This document shows positions 24,137 through 33,266 of a DNA stretch of 33,923 nt, piece by piece. Positions within the stretch are counted from its first letter, which is position 1. Every line of letters starts with the position of its first letter. This DNA is from Candidatus Neomicrothrix sp. UBA2131. GTDB taxonomy: Bacteria; Actinomycetota; Acidimicrobiia; Acidimicrobiales; MedAcidi-G1. The DNA lies in contig DCXR01000025.1 in the NCBI GenBank assembly GCA_002329075.1, positions 24,290 to 58,212 of the forward strand, read 5' to 3'. The notes under the pieces are model-generated. The model did not search any database. It was not told where the DNA came from and saw nothing but the letters and a program-made list of their open reading frames with translations. Both the position numbers and the translations under genes were made by a program.

Positions 24137-24688
24137 CTACTGATCATTCCGCCTAGCCCCCTCGGGCCTCAATGCGCTTGTGGAAGGCCTCCTGCTCTTC
24201 CTTCCAATCGGCGATCTCGTCGACCTGTTCGTCGATGTGCTCGACCGGGGGGCGGTGGCGATGGCAGCCAGGAGCCCCTCGGGGTCGGCCGTGCCGATTG
24301 AGAACGTACGCTCCTTGTCGGCCAGAGTGAGTTCGACGGATCCCCGGCCCCAGACCCGCCACAGCGTGCCGCCGGGGACGAAGCGAATGCCCCAGCCGTA
24401 GCGGGCGCCGTGGGTGGTGACCCGCTGAGAGGTGACCTCCGCGAGCGCGATTCGTCTACGGGGCCAGCCCCAGTGGAATACCGTTACGATCTCGCCGTCG
24501 GCGACGGAGATGGTGAGCGTCGTGAAGGCCCGAATCGCCACGAGTACAACGAGCAGCGCAGGAATGTTCCAGAGGACCACCTCTGCAGTCGCATCGAACG
24601 CCACCAGGGGAACTATCCAGAACAGCAGCACTGCCGGGTAGAGCACGGCCCACTGCCGGGGCACTCGGTTGACGTACCGGTAACTCAT
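24137..24688 (-). CDS. Small membrane protein with PH-like domain; C-terminus apparently frameshifted
   Basis: As read, 183 residues from ATG 24688 (MSYRYVNRVPRQW). Two adjacent membrane helices (about residues 12-30 and 36-53) are followed by a beta-rich domain (SVADGEIVTVFHWGWPRRRIAL, GARYGWGIRFVPGG, VELTLADKERTFSIGTADP) like bacterial PH-domain membrane proteins. The last 36 residues in this frame are Ser/Arg-rich and unnatural. In the other frame, just after ATAP, the sequence continues as a credible acidic helix, VEHIDEQVDEIADWKEEQ, ending at TAG 24153. One extra C in the C6 run at 24248-24253 would join the two. Either the gene was recently damaged, or there is an assembly error or slippage. 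Function unknown. Confidence 0.6.
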   Translation of the reverse strand: MSYRYVNRVPRQWAVLYPAVLLFWIVPLVAFDATAEVVLWNIPALLVVLVAIRAFTTLTISVADGEIVTVFHWGWPRRRIALAEVTSQRVTTHGARYGWGIRFVPGGTLWRVWGRGSVELTLADKERTFSIGTADPEGLLAAIATAPRSSTSTNRSTRSPIGRKSRRPSTSALRPEGARRNDQ

Positions 24689-24785
24689 GGCGTCCCTGAC
24701 GCTACTCGGACCTGTGCACACGGCTCCGGAGGCCACTGCTCCCAATCGACTGGTGTCCGCGAGAACATCCCGCTGAGTAGTACAC

Positions 24786-24826
24786 CCTCTAGTCAATGGG
24801 ATGAATCCCCGAAAAGGGCCGACTCC
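24786..24826 (+). repeat. 41-bp direct repeat, copy 2
   Basis: Begins CCTCTAGTCAATG and ends GCCGACTCC. It is 735 bases after copy 1, in the same orientation, and the PH-domain gene lies wholly between the two. Mismatches fall at 8 scattered positions. Confidence 0.75.
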
Positions 24827-24848
24827 TCCGATTCAGGGATTCATCCCA
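24797..24848. repeat. 13-bp inverted repeat
   Basis: TGGGATGAATCCC (24797-24809) and its exact complement GGGATTCATCCCA (24836-24848), 26 bases apart. The left arm is part of the 41-bp direct repeat. It may be an operator, the end of a small repeat element or a hairpin. Confidence 0.75.
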
Positions 24849-25058
24849 GTCGCACTAGGCGGATCTTCAGGGGTTCACGCGACACATTGGGGATCGAGCG
24901 CCTGACAGGGGCCCTCCGCACACCACGACCCGTTCGAGGACGAGATGGGCGACCGCCCGCTCGAGGTCACGACCGCACGCTCGGACAGCGCCTCGTAGTC
25001 CCCCGCCCAGACGTACCGTCGCCCGGAGCGTTCCGGCTACCCGACCTCCAACCAGTTG

Positions 25059-25937
25059 CTAGTCGTCCCTGAGCAACTCGATGAGCGTCGAGGTGTCGGA
25101 GCGACCGTGGCCGAGGCGTTGGAGACGGGCGTAGAACTGGTCGACCATGGCGGTCACCGGAAGCGTCGCCCCGATTCGGCCAGCCTCGTCGAACACGATC
25201 CCGAAGTCCTTGCGCATCCAGTCGATCGCGAAGCCGTAGTCGAACTTGCGATCCAGCATGGTGCGGGCCCGGTTGTCCATCTGCCACGAGCCGGACGCCC
25301 CCTGGCCGATGGCCTCGAGCACCTTCTCCTCGTCGAGACCTGCCCGGCGCCCGAAGTCGAGCGCCTCGGAGAGCCCCTGGATGAGACCGCCGATACAGAT
25401 CTGGTTGACCATCTTGGTGAGTTGACCGTGGCCGACGGGGCCGACCAGCACGGTCGCCCTGGCGTAGGCGTCGATCACGGGCTCGATGCCGGCGAACACG
25501 TCCGGATCGCCGCCGCACATGATGCTGAGTTGGCCATTCTCCGCTCCGGCCTGGCCGCCGGACACGGGAGCGTCGACGAAGCCCACGCCCTGTGCCGCAG
25601 CCGCCTCGGCGACCTCGCGGGCCACGGCTGCCGAGGCCGTGGTGTGGTCCACGAGGACGGCGCCCTCGGACATGCCGGCGAGCACGCCGGTCTCCCCGAA
25701 CACCACGCTGCGCAGGTCGTCGTCGTTGCCGACGCACACGAGCACGACATCGGCGCCCCCTGATGCCGATGCAGCCGCCTCCGGCGTGTCAGCCCGGGCA
25801 CCGCCGTGTTCGGCAACCCAGGCCTCGGCCTTCGAAGCCGTCCGGTTGTAGACGGTCGTCGGATGCCCGGCCGCCTGCAGGTGCCCGGCCATCGGATAGC
25901 CCATGACCCCGAGCCCTACGAATGTGCACCTGGTCAT
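25059..25937 (-). CDS. 3-hydroxyisobutyrate dehydrogenase-family NAD(P)-dependent oxidoreductase
   Basis: A 292-residue beta-hydroxyacid dehydrogenase. The N-terminal Rossmann motif is FVGLGVMGYPMAGHL, the substrate-binding motif is VDAPVSGGQAGAENG near residue 122, and the catalytic Lys is in GHGQLTKMVNQ near residue 170. The family oxidises 3-hydroxyisobutyrate, tartronate semialdehyde-related acids or gamma-hydroxybutyrate. Length is normal. It follows the MBL-fold gene by 10 bases on the same strand and is probably co-transcribed with it. In this setting a role in valine or branched acyl catabolism is plausible but unproven. Confidence 0.88.
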   Translation of the reverse strand: MTRCTFVGLGVMGYPMAGHLQAAGHPTTVYNRTASKAEAWVAEHGGARADTPEAAASASGGADVVLVCVGNDDDLRSVVFGETGVLAGMSEGAVLVDHTTASAAVAREVAEAAAAQGVGFVDAPVSGGQAGAENGQLSIMCGGDPDVFAGIEPVIDAYARATVLVGPVGHGQLTKMVNQICIGGLIQGLSEALDFGRRAGLDEEKVLEAIGQGASGSWQMDNRARTMLDRKFDYGFAIDWMRKDFGIVFDEAGRIGATLPVTAMVDQFYARLQRLGHGRSDTSTLIELLRDD

Positions 25938-25947
25938 CTTCCCTGCC

Positions 25948-26916
<969 letters not shown>

Positions 26917-27029
26917 GGTCAGCGACCCTACGCGCCTCCTGTCCCCGTCTCGTCAGCCGGATCGCCCGGATGACAGGCTCGGGGGCCGGGGCAGCATCAC
27001 TGCCGGGGACATCGAGGAAGCAGGAATCC

Positions 27030-27962
27030 ATGGGTGACTTGTGTGCGGGCCGCGTTGCGGTTGTGACGGGTGCGGGGCGGGGCATCGGCCGCGAACACGC
27101 CCTGCTGCTGGCCGAACACGGCGCCAGGGTCGTCGTCAACGACCTCGGCGGCGACGCTGCCGGCGGCGGATCCGACCTCTCGCCCGCCCAGGAGGTCGTG
27201 GCCGAGATCGAGGCCATGGGCGGCGAGGCAGTCGTCAACGGCGCCAACGTGGCCGACTTCGACGCCGCCGGCCAGATGATCCACCAGGCCATCGACACGT
27301 TCGGGAGTTGCGACATCCTGATCAACAACGCCGGGATCCTGCGGGACCGCATGGTGTTCTCGATGTCCGAGTTCGACTGGGACGCCGTGATCGACGTGCA
27401 CCTCAAGGGCACCTTCGCCCCCACCCACCACGCCGCCACCTACTGGCGTGAGAAGGTGAAGGCCGGGGGCGAGGCGTTCGGACGAATCGTCAACACGTCT
27501 TCGCCGTCAGGCATCTACGGCAACGTCGGCCAGTCGAACTACGGGGCCGCCAAGGCCGGCATTGCCGCCTTCACCATCATCACGGCCATGGAGCTCGTCA
27601 AGTACGGCGTCACCGTCAACTGCCTCGCACCCGGCGCCTTCACCCGCATGACCTCCGACCTGCCGGGATTCGAAAAGATGGACGAAGAGACCCAGGAGGC
27701 CATGTCGCCACGTTGGATCGCCGTGCCGGCGGTGTGGCTCTGCAGTGAGGCCGCCCAGAACGTGACGGGCCGGGTGTTCGACGTGCGCGGCGAACAGTTG
27801 GGGATCTGCGAGCAGTGGCACCTCGGGCCGAGCACCACCCAGCCCGACGACCCGGCCGACCTGGCCGACGTCATGGCGGGACTGATGGCCGAGGCGCAGT
27901 TGAACTCCGGCATGCACGGTCTTCCCACCGAGGGACCCGGACGTCCGGGCCCCGGGCTCTGA
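27030..27962 (+). CDS. SDR, MFE-2-type 3-hydroxyacyl-CoA dehydrogenase-like
   Basis: A 310-residue short-chain dehydrogenase from ATG 27030, preceded by AGGAA. The NAD site VAVVTGAGRGIGREHALLLAE is at residues 9-29, followed by VVVNDLGGD. This opening is typical of the dehydrogenase part of peroxisomal multifunctional enzyme 2 and its actinobacterial relatives. NNAGILRD is near 112, Ser in VNTSSPSGIYG near 157 and YGAAK near 171. It would oxidise a 3-hydroxyacyl-CoA. The acyl-CoA dehydrogenase follows 19 bases later, so both probably act in one beta-oxidation route. A C-terminal Gly/Pro-rich tail is unusual. Confidence 0.85.
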   Translation: MGDLCAGRVAVVTGAGRGIGREHALLLAEHGARVVVNDLGGDAAGGGSDLSPAQEVVAEIEAMGGEAVVNGANVADFDAAGQMIHQAIDTFGSCDILINNAGILRDRMVFSMSEFDWDAVIDVHLKGTFAPTHHAATYWREKVKAGGEAFGRIVNTSSPSGIYGNVGQSNYGAAKAGIAAFTIITAMELVKYGVTVNCLAPGAFTRMTSDLPGFEKMDEETQEAMSPRWIAVPAVWLCSEAAQNVTGRVFDVRGEQLGICEQWHLGPSTTQPDDPADLADVMAGLMAEAQLNSGMHGLPTEGPGRPGPGL

Positions 27963-27981
27963 TCAGGAACGGGAGATAGCC

Positions 27982-29208
27982 ATGTCCATCGACTTCAGCC
28001 TGTCGCCGGAACTCGAGGAGATCCGCCGACGGGTCCGCACGTTCGTCGACGACGTGATCAAGCCTGCCGAAGCGCGCATCGAGGGGCACGATGACGAGGG
28101 AGAAGAGCGGCTCAAGGAACTCATCGGCATGCGCAGGGAGGCCCATGCCGCAGGCATCTGGCTGCCGCACATGCCCGTGGAGTGGGGCGGCATGGGACTC
28201 GGCCACGTCGAGTTGGCCATGGTGCAGGCCGAGGCAGCGAGGTCCTACTACGGACCGTGGGTGTTCAACTGCCAGGCGCCCGACGAGGGCAACATGCACA
28301 CGCTGTTGCACTGGGCGACCGACGAGCAGAAGGACAAGTACCTCAAGCCGCTGTGCGAGGGCCGCACCTGGTCGTGCTTCGCCATGACCGAGCCAGAGGT
28401 GGCCGGCTCCGACCCCACCCTGATCCAGACGAACGGCTACCAGGACGGCGAGGAGTGGGTGATCAACGGGCACAAGTGGTTCATCTCCAACGCCCACCGG
28501 GCGTCGTTCGCCATCCTCATTGCCCGCACCGAGGACGACCCCGACCTGCCACAGGCCGCCAACACCGCCTTCCTCGTCGACCTGCCGCACGACGGCTGGA
28601 ACGAGGTGCGCCAGATCGAGACCATGCACGGCGCGACCGGCCACTCCGAGATCCAGATCGAGGACCTGCGGCTGCACGGATCACAGATGCTGGGCGGCCG
28701 CGGCCAGGGACACCTGCTGGGCCAGTACCGGCTGGGACCTGCCCGCCTGGCGCACTGCATGCGCTGGATCGCCCAGGCCGAGATGGCGCTCGACATGATG
28801 GTCGAGCGCTCCCTGGAACGCTTCAGCCACGGCTCGCTGCTGGCCGAGAAGCAGGGCATCCAGTGGCTGATCGCCGACTCGACGATGGAGCTCTACCAGT
28901 CGAAGCTCATGGTGCTCCACGCCGCCTACAAGATCGACCGGGGCGAGGAATTCAAGTCCGAGGTGTCGATGGCCAAGCACTTCGTCGCCAACGCCCTGGG
29001 CCGCATCATCGACAGGTCGATCCAGGTGCACGGAGCGCTCGGCTACTCGACCGACACACCCCTGGCGCACATGTACCAGCACGCCCGCTGGGCACGCTTC
29101 GCCGACGGCGCCGACGAGGTCCACCAGATGCGGATCGCCCAGCGCACCATCAAGGCGTTCTCCGACAGCGGATCGACCGCTGCCGCGACCGGCGGGTTGC
29201 CGATCTAG
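27982..29208 (+). CDS. Acyl-CoA dehydrogenase
   Basis: A 408-residue FAD-dependent acyl-CoA dehydrogenase, which makes the 2,3-enoyl-CoA. Visible: the N-terminal helical part (RRRVRTFVDDVIKPAEARI), the flavin-binding loop CFAMTEPEVAGSDPT near residue 133, HKWFISNA near 163, and the C-terminal VHGALGYSTDTPLAHMYQHARWARFADGADEVHQMRIA near 350. The DGADEVH end is like the ACAD10/11 group rather than short-chain enzymes. The neighbouring SDR and the thiolase at 30194 supply the next steps of beta-oxidation. It converges with the CDF gene. Confidence 0.92.
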   Translation: MSIDFSLSPELEEIRRRVRTFVDDVIKPAEARIEGHDDEGEERLKELIGMRREAHAAGIWLPHMPVEWGGMGLGHVELAMVQAEAARSYYGPWVFNCQAPDEGNMHTLLHWATDEQKDKYLKPLCEGRTWSCFAMTEPEVAGSDPTLIQTNGYQDGEEWVINGHKWFISNAHRASFAILIARTEDDPDLPQAANTAFLVDLPHDGWNEVRQIETMHGATGHSEIQIEDLRLHGSQMLGGRGQGHLLGQYRLGPARLAHCMRWIAQAEMALDMMVERSLERFSHGSLLAEKQGIQWLIADSTMELYQSKLMVLHAAYKIDRGEEFKSEVSMAKHFVANALGRIIDRSIQVHGALGYSTDTPLAHMYQHARWARFADGADEVHQMRIAQRTIKAFSDSGSTAAATGGLPI

Positions 29209-29221
29209 CGATTCTGACCGG

Positions 29222-30112
29222 CTAGCAGTCTCCGGGCTCCGGGTCCTGGCACGGATGGCATTCGAGGGCGAGCGTGGCGTGGGCAACACCGTGTTCGGCA
29301 AGATCGGCCTCGAGCCCTGCGGCGACACCCTGGGCGTCGTGGAGGGTGTCGGCGGCCACGACCACATGGGCACTCAGGGCGACCAGCGTCGAGTCGACCG
29401 CCCAGACGTGCACGTGGTGGACGTCGTCGACCTGCTCGTGGGCGATCATCAGTCCCGACAACTCGTCGATGTCGATGCCACCCGGTGCCCCCTCCAGAAG
29501 GATCCGGGCAGTGCGACGGATCAGGCCCACTCCGGACCACAGCAGCAGGGCGGCGATCAGGTAGGAGACCGCCGGGTCCACCCATGCGACATCCCAGAGC
29601 ACCATTGACAGGCCGGCGACCAGGGCACCGAAGGAACCTGCGGCGTCGCCGAGCAGGTGGAACGCCGCACCCTGGACGTTGACGCTGCGGTCGCCGGTGC
29701 TGCGCAGCAGCCAGGCGCTCCCACCGTTCACGGTCAGGCCGGCGAGCGCAACGGCGGCCACGCCCCAACCGTCGACCTCGGGGGCGTCGCCGACGCGGCG
29801 CGAGGCCTCGACCACGATCCAGCCAGCGGCCGCAACGAGCAGCACGGCGTTGAGCAGCGCACCCATGACCTCGGCCCGGCGGAGCCCGTAGCTGTAGGGA
29901 CCGCTCGCCGTACGGCGCGAAACGACCACGGCGACGACAGCAATGGCCAGGGCCAGCACGTCGGAGCCCTGGTGGACGGCATCGGCGGCAAGTGCCAGCG
30001 ACGAGAAGGCGAGCACACCCAGCACCTGGACGACCAGCAGGGCGCTGTTCGCACCGAGGGCCCAGGCCAGGACGCGACCCGATCCCCCGTGGTGCCCATG
30101 ATCGTGCGCCAT
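29222..30112 (-). CDS. Cation diffusion facilitator family metal exporter
   Basis: A 296-residue CDF exporter. The N-terminus is His-rich (AHDHGHHGG). Six hydrophobic segments lie between about residues 12 and 195. The paired metal sites are visible as HQGSD in the second helix (about residue 48) and HLLGD in the fifth (about 152). A C-terminal cytoplasmic domain carries HVHVWAVDST, HVVVAADTLHDAQ and a final ECHPCQDPEPGDC that may bind metal. Members export Zn, Co or Cd in exchange for protons. I prefer ATG 30112 to the GTG three bases before it because of GAGGAG spacing. It diverges from the thiolase gene. Confidence 0.9.
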   Translation of the reverse strand: MAHDHGHHGGSGRVLAWALGANSALLVVQVLGVLAFSSLALAADAVHQGSDVLALAIAVVAVVVSRRTASGPYSYGLRRAEVMGALLNAVLLVAAAGWIVVEASRRVGDAPEVDGWGVAAVALAGLTVNGGSAWLLRSTGDRSVNVQGAAFHLLGDAAGSFGALVAGLSMVLWDVAWVDPAVSYLIAALLLWSGVGLIRRTARILLEGAPGGIDIDELSGLMIAHEQVDDVHHVHVWAVDSTLVALSAHVVVAADTLHDAQGVAAGLEADLAEHGVAHATLALECHPCQDPEPGDC

Positions 30113-30156
30113 CACTGCTCTCCTCGCCCGGTCTCACATGGTCGGTCCGGTAATCG

Positions 30157-30162
30157 TAGGGT
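30157..30162 (+). promoter_or_regulatory. Possible -10 box for the thiolase/alcohol dehydrogenase pair
   Basis: TAGGGT lies 31 bases before the thiolase ATG, in the 81-base gap between divergent genes. It leaves room for a leader with a GGAG ribosome site. No clear -35. Confidence 0.3.
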
Positions 30163-30193
30163 GAACGTAGCCACCCTCTTTCTGGAGCACCCA

Positions 30194-31396
30194 ATGACCG
30201 AATATCCCGCCTCTCCCGACAACCCCGTCGTCATCGTCGATGCCGTGCGCACCCCGATCGGCCGTCGCAACGGCGGGCTCTCGTCCTGCCACTCGGTCGA
30301 CGTGCTGGGCACCGCCCAGAAGGCCCTGTTCGACCGCACCGGGATCGACCCACTCGAGGTCGGTCAGGTGGTCGGTGGCTGCGTCGGCCAGGTCGGCATG
30401 CAGTCCATGAACGTGACCCGCACCGCGTGGCTGACGGCCGGGTTGCCGATCGAGGCACCAGCCACCACCGTCGATGCACAGTGCGGCTCGTCGCAACAGG
30501 CCACCAACCTCGCCTACGCCCTGGTCGCATCCGGCACGGTGGATGCCGCCGTGGGCTGCGGGATCGAACTGATGAGCCAGGTCGGGTTCGGCGCCACCAC
30601 CCCCAAGGAGCCCAACTCAGGGCGCCCGATCAACCGCAACTACTTCGAGCACTTCGAGTTCACATCACAGTTCGAGGGCTCCGAGCGCATGGCCGACCAC
30701 TGGGGCATCACCCGTGGGGACTGCGACTCATTCGGCAAGCTCTCCCAGGACAGGGCTGCACGGGCGTGGCGGGAGGACCGCTACGGGACCCAACTGGTGA
30801 GCGTGGAGGCCCCGGTACTCGACGACGAGGGCAGCCCCACCGGCGAGACGGTGACCGTCGCCCGGGACGAGGGGCTGCGCGAGACGACGATGGAGGGGCT
30901 GGCGCAGCTCAAGCCGTCCGGGCGACCCGACGGGGTGCACACGGCCGCCTCGTCGTCGCAGATCTCCGACGGCGCCGGCGCCATCCTGCTCATGACCGCC
31001 GACAAGGCGGCGGCGCTCGGCGTGAAGCCGCTGGCCAGGGTGGTCGACACCTGCCTCGTGGGTTCCGATCCCGAGTTCATGCTGACCGGCCCGATAGGGG
31101 CCACTCAGAAGCTGCTGGCGGACAACGGCATGGCCATCGAAGACATCGACGTCGTCGAGATCAACGAGGCCTTCGCCTCGGTGGTGCTCTGTTGGGAAAA
31201 GGAGATCGACCCCGACATGGAGCGGGTCAATCCCAACGGCGGCGCCATAGCACTCGGCCACCCGCTGGGCGGCACCGGCGCCATCCTCACCACCAAGGCC
31301 GTCCACGAGTTGCAGCGCACCGACGGCGAATTCGCCCTGGTCACGATGTGCTGCGGCGGCGGCCTCGGCACCGGCACGCTGCTGCAGAAGGTGTGA
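30194..31396 (+). CDS. Acetyl-CoA acyltransferase (thiolase)
   Basis: A 400-residue thiolase from ATG 30194, preceded by TGGAG. The nucleophile Cys97 is in VDAQCGSSQQA, NEAFAS is near residue 327, the catalytic His is in GGAIALGHPLGGTGA near 355, and the second Cys is in MCCGGGLGTGTLL near 387. It cleaves 3-oxoacyl-CoA, the last step of beta-oxidation; biosynthetic condensation cannot be excluded. The alcohol dehydrogenase gene starts inside its stop codon (GTGA), so the two are coupled. Confidence 0.93.
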   Translation: MTEYPASPDNPVVIVDAVRTPIGRRNGGLSSCHSVDVLGTAQKALFDRTGIDPLEVGQVVGGCVGQVGMQSMNVTRTAWLTAGLPIEAPATTVDAQCGSSQQATNLAYALVASGTVDAAVGCGIELMSQVGFGATTPKEPNSGRPINRNYFEHFEFTSQFEGSERMADHWGITRGDCDSFGKLSQDRAARAWREDRYGTQLVSVEAPVLDDEGSPTGETVTVARDEGLRETTMEGLAQLKPSGRPDGVHTAASSSQISDGAGAILLMTADKAAALGVKPLARVVDTCLVGSDPEFMLTGPIGATQKLLADNGMAIEDIDVVEINEAFASVVLCWEKEIDPDMERVNPNGGAIALGHPLGGTGAILTTKAVHELQRTDGEFALVTMCCGGGLGTGTLLQKV

Positions 31397-32463
31397 CGAC
31401 CTGTAGCGCCATCGTCTTCAACGGCGACGGCACCTGGGACCGGCGTGACGACTTCGCCGTCGCCACCGCTCCCCCGGGTGGGGCCGTACTGGCCGTCGAG
31501 GCGGTCGGGCTCTGCCACAGCGACGTCGCCCAACTGAACGGCCACCCGCACGTGCCGGGTGAGGTCTCACCCACTGTGCCCGGCCACGAGATCGTCGGAC
31601 GGGTGCACGCACTCGACGACGGTGCAGACCTGGGCGTCGAGGTCGGCGACCGGGTGGCTGTCAACATCGTCACCTACGGTGCCCCCTACGAGGGCAACCC
31701 GTTCGGGGTGCGCTGCTACGGATACTCGTTCGGCCTCGACGAGCGGGAGGGCCTTTGGGGCGGCTACGGCGAGTACATGTCGATCCTGCCGGGCACGCAA
31801 CTCGTCAGGCTCAGCGACGACATCTCCGCCGAGGAACTCACGCTGTTCGAGCCGCTGTCCAACATGGTGGCCTGGCTGGCGAAGGTGAACCTGCAGGCCG
31901 GCCAGACCATCGTCATCCAGGGTCCGGGACACATGGGCCTCACGTGTGCCGCCTACGCCAAGTCGCTGGGGGCGACCGTGGTCGTGACCGGCACCGACGA
32001 GGATGCCCTGCGACTGGAGGTGGCCCGTGGGGTCGGTGCCGACCACGCCATCGACGTGACGGTCGACGACCCGGTCGAGGTCGTGCAGGACCTCACCGGA
32101 GGCTTCGGCGCCTCGGTGGCGGTCGACCTGGCGTCGGCGCCGTCGACGCCGAGCCTGTGCTTCGACCTGGTCCACCACCTCGGCCAGGTGGTGTGGGCGG
32201 GGCTCAAGGACCGGGCCGCCGTGCCCGTCGTCACCGACAAGGTCGTGATGAAGTCGCTCACCATCCACGGGGGCGCCGGCGGCACGCCCGAGTCGGTGGC
32301 CGAGGCCTGCCGGATCCTCAACCAGGGCGACTTCCCGACCGGTCCGCTGCTGGGCGAGGTCGTCGGCCTTGACGAGATCGACCGGGCCATGGAGATCCTG
32401 CTGCGCACCGCCGAACCCGATGCCGTCCGGGCGGTACTCAGGCATGCTTCGGAGGGTGTCTAG
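31393..32463 (+). CDS. Zinc-type medium-chain alcohol dehydrogenase, lacking the structural zinc lobe
   Basis: A 356-residue MDR-family protein whose GTG start overlaps the thiolase stop. The catalytic zinc site is visible as Cys41-His42 in VGLCHSDV and His65-Glu66 in PGHEIVG. The cofactor site is IQGPGHMGLTCAAYAKSLGA near residue 175. The four closely spaced cysteines of the structural zinc lobe are absent. It would interconvert an alcohol and aldehyde or ketone with NAD(P). The operon position after the thiolase suggests a hydroxylated acyl-chain or side-chain substrate, which is inference. Its stop overlaps the stop of the convergent SDR gene. Confidence 0.87.
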   Translation: MTTCSAIVFNGDGTWDRRDDFAVATAPPGGAVLAVEAVGLCHSDVAQLNGHPHVPGEVSPTVPGHEIVGRVHALDDGADLGVEVGDRVAVNIVTYGAPYEGNPFGVRCYGYSFGLDEREGLWGGYGEYMSILPGTQLVRLSDDISAEELTLFEPLSNMVAWLAKVNLQAGQTIVIQGPGHMGLTCAAYAKSLGATVVVTGTDEDALRLEVARGVGADHAIDVTVDDPVEVVQDLTGGFGASVAVDLASAPSTPSLCFDLVHHLGQVVWAGLKDRAAVPVVTDKVVMKSLTIHGGAGGTPESVAEACRILNQGDFPTGPLLGEVVGLDEIDRAMEILLRTAEPDAVRAVLRHASEGV

Positions 32464-33266
32464 GCGGGATTCTCCGGGAACTCGGGGCGGGAACGCGAGA
32501 GCCTCGCTCCGGCGTCGGCGAGGATGAGGCCGCCGGTGACGGTGCGGGCGAGGTCCGAGGCGAGGAACACCACGAGGCGGCCCATTTCGTCGTGCTCGGT
32601 CATGCGCCGGAGGGGCGTGGACGCCACGACGGCGTCGATGTAGCCCTCGGGGAGCGCCCCGGCGACGGTCTCCGTGAGGGTGGTGCCGGGGGCGATCGCC
32701 ACCACCCGGATGCCGAGCGGCCCCCACTCGACTGCGGCGGTGTCGGTGACGTGGTTGATGGCGGCCTTGGCGGCGCCGTAGCCCGCCAGCCCCGGCGCCG
32801 GCCGCGTGGTCTCGCCGGAACTGACATTGACGATCACCCCTCCGGAGTCCTGACCCTGCATCACCCGCGCCTCGGCACTCATGGAGAGGGCGGTGAGCAC
32901 CAGGTTCTGGTCCAGGACGTCGCGCCATGCCTCACCGTCGAGGTCCAGCAGGGGCGCACTGCCCCTCGGGCCCAGCATCCCGATGTTGTTGACGGCCACG
33001 TCGAGGCCGCCCAGTCGTTCGGCCGCCTCCGCCACCATGCCCTCGAGTTGGGCGTCGTCGCGTGCGTCGGCGACGACGCTGAACGCCTCGCCGGTGGCCT
33101 CGTCAACGATCAGTGAGCACGTCTCGGCAGCCTTGTCGGCCCGAACGTCGGCGACGGCCACGGAGGCACCGGCCCTCGCCAACCAGCGGGCGATTTCACG
33201 GCCGATGCCCGCACCCGCACCGGTCACGAGGGCTCGTGTGCCGTCGAGGTCGATTTCGATGCTCAT
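32460..33266 (-). CDS. Classical SDR oxidoreductase coupled to the UGSC selenoprotein
   Basis: A 268-residue short-chain dehydrogenase. The cofactor motif ALVTGAGAGIGREIA is at residues 12-26, VNNIGMLG near 92, Ser in VNVSSGE near 150 and YGAAK near 163. The C-terminal GGLILADAGARLS is typical of the FabG-like type. Its ATG at 33266 overlaps the true stop of the selenoprotein gene (ATGA), so it is translated after it and readthrough of the Sec codon would affect its expression. Substrate unknown. Confidence 0.88.
   Translation of the reverse strand: MSIEIDLDGTRALVTGAGAGIGREIARWLARAGASVAVADVRADKAAETCSLIVDEATGEAFSVVADARDDAQLEGMVAEAAERLGGLDVAVNNIGMLGPRGSAPLLDLDGEAWRDVLDQNLVLTALSMSAEARVMQGQDSGGVIVNVSSGETTRPAPGLAGYGAAKAAINHVTDTAAVEWGPLGIRVVAIAPGTTLTETVAGALPEGYIDAVVASTPLRRMTEHDEMGRLVVFLASDLARTVTGGLILADAGARLSRSRPEFPENPA

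Larger units (their letters stand above)
24689..25058. other. 370-base intergenic stretch with repeats and no credible gene
   Basis: Upstream of the PH-domain gene on one side and downstream of the dehydrogenase gene on the other. It holds copy 2 of the 41-bp repeat, a 13-bp inverted repeat (24797-24809 with 24836-24848), and motif copies at 24803, 24832 and 24866. From about 24890 to 25058 I see no further structure apart from an 18-codon frame (24945-24998) that I do not accept as a gene. Confidence 0.7.

Noticed and set aside
24945..24998. 18-codon frame MGDRPLEV... in the intergenic stretch
   Set aside because: Too short, with no ribosome site. Upstream in the same frame there is a TGA (in GCCTGACAG near 24902), but no SECIS-like stem follows and no family is recognisable.
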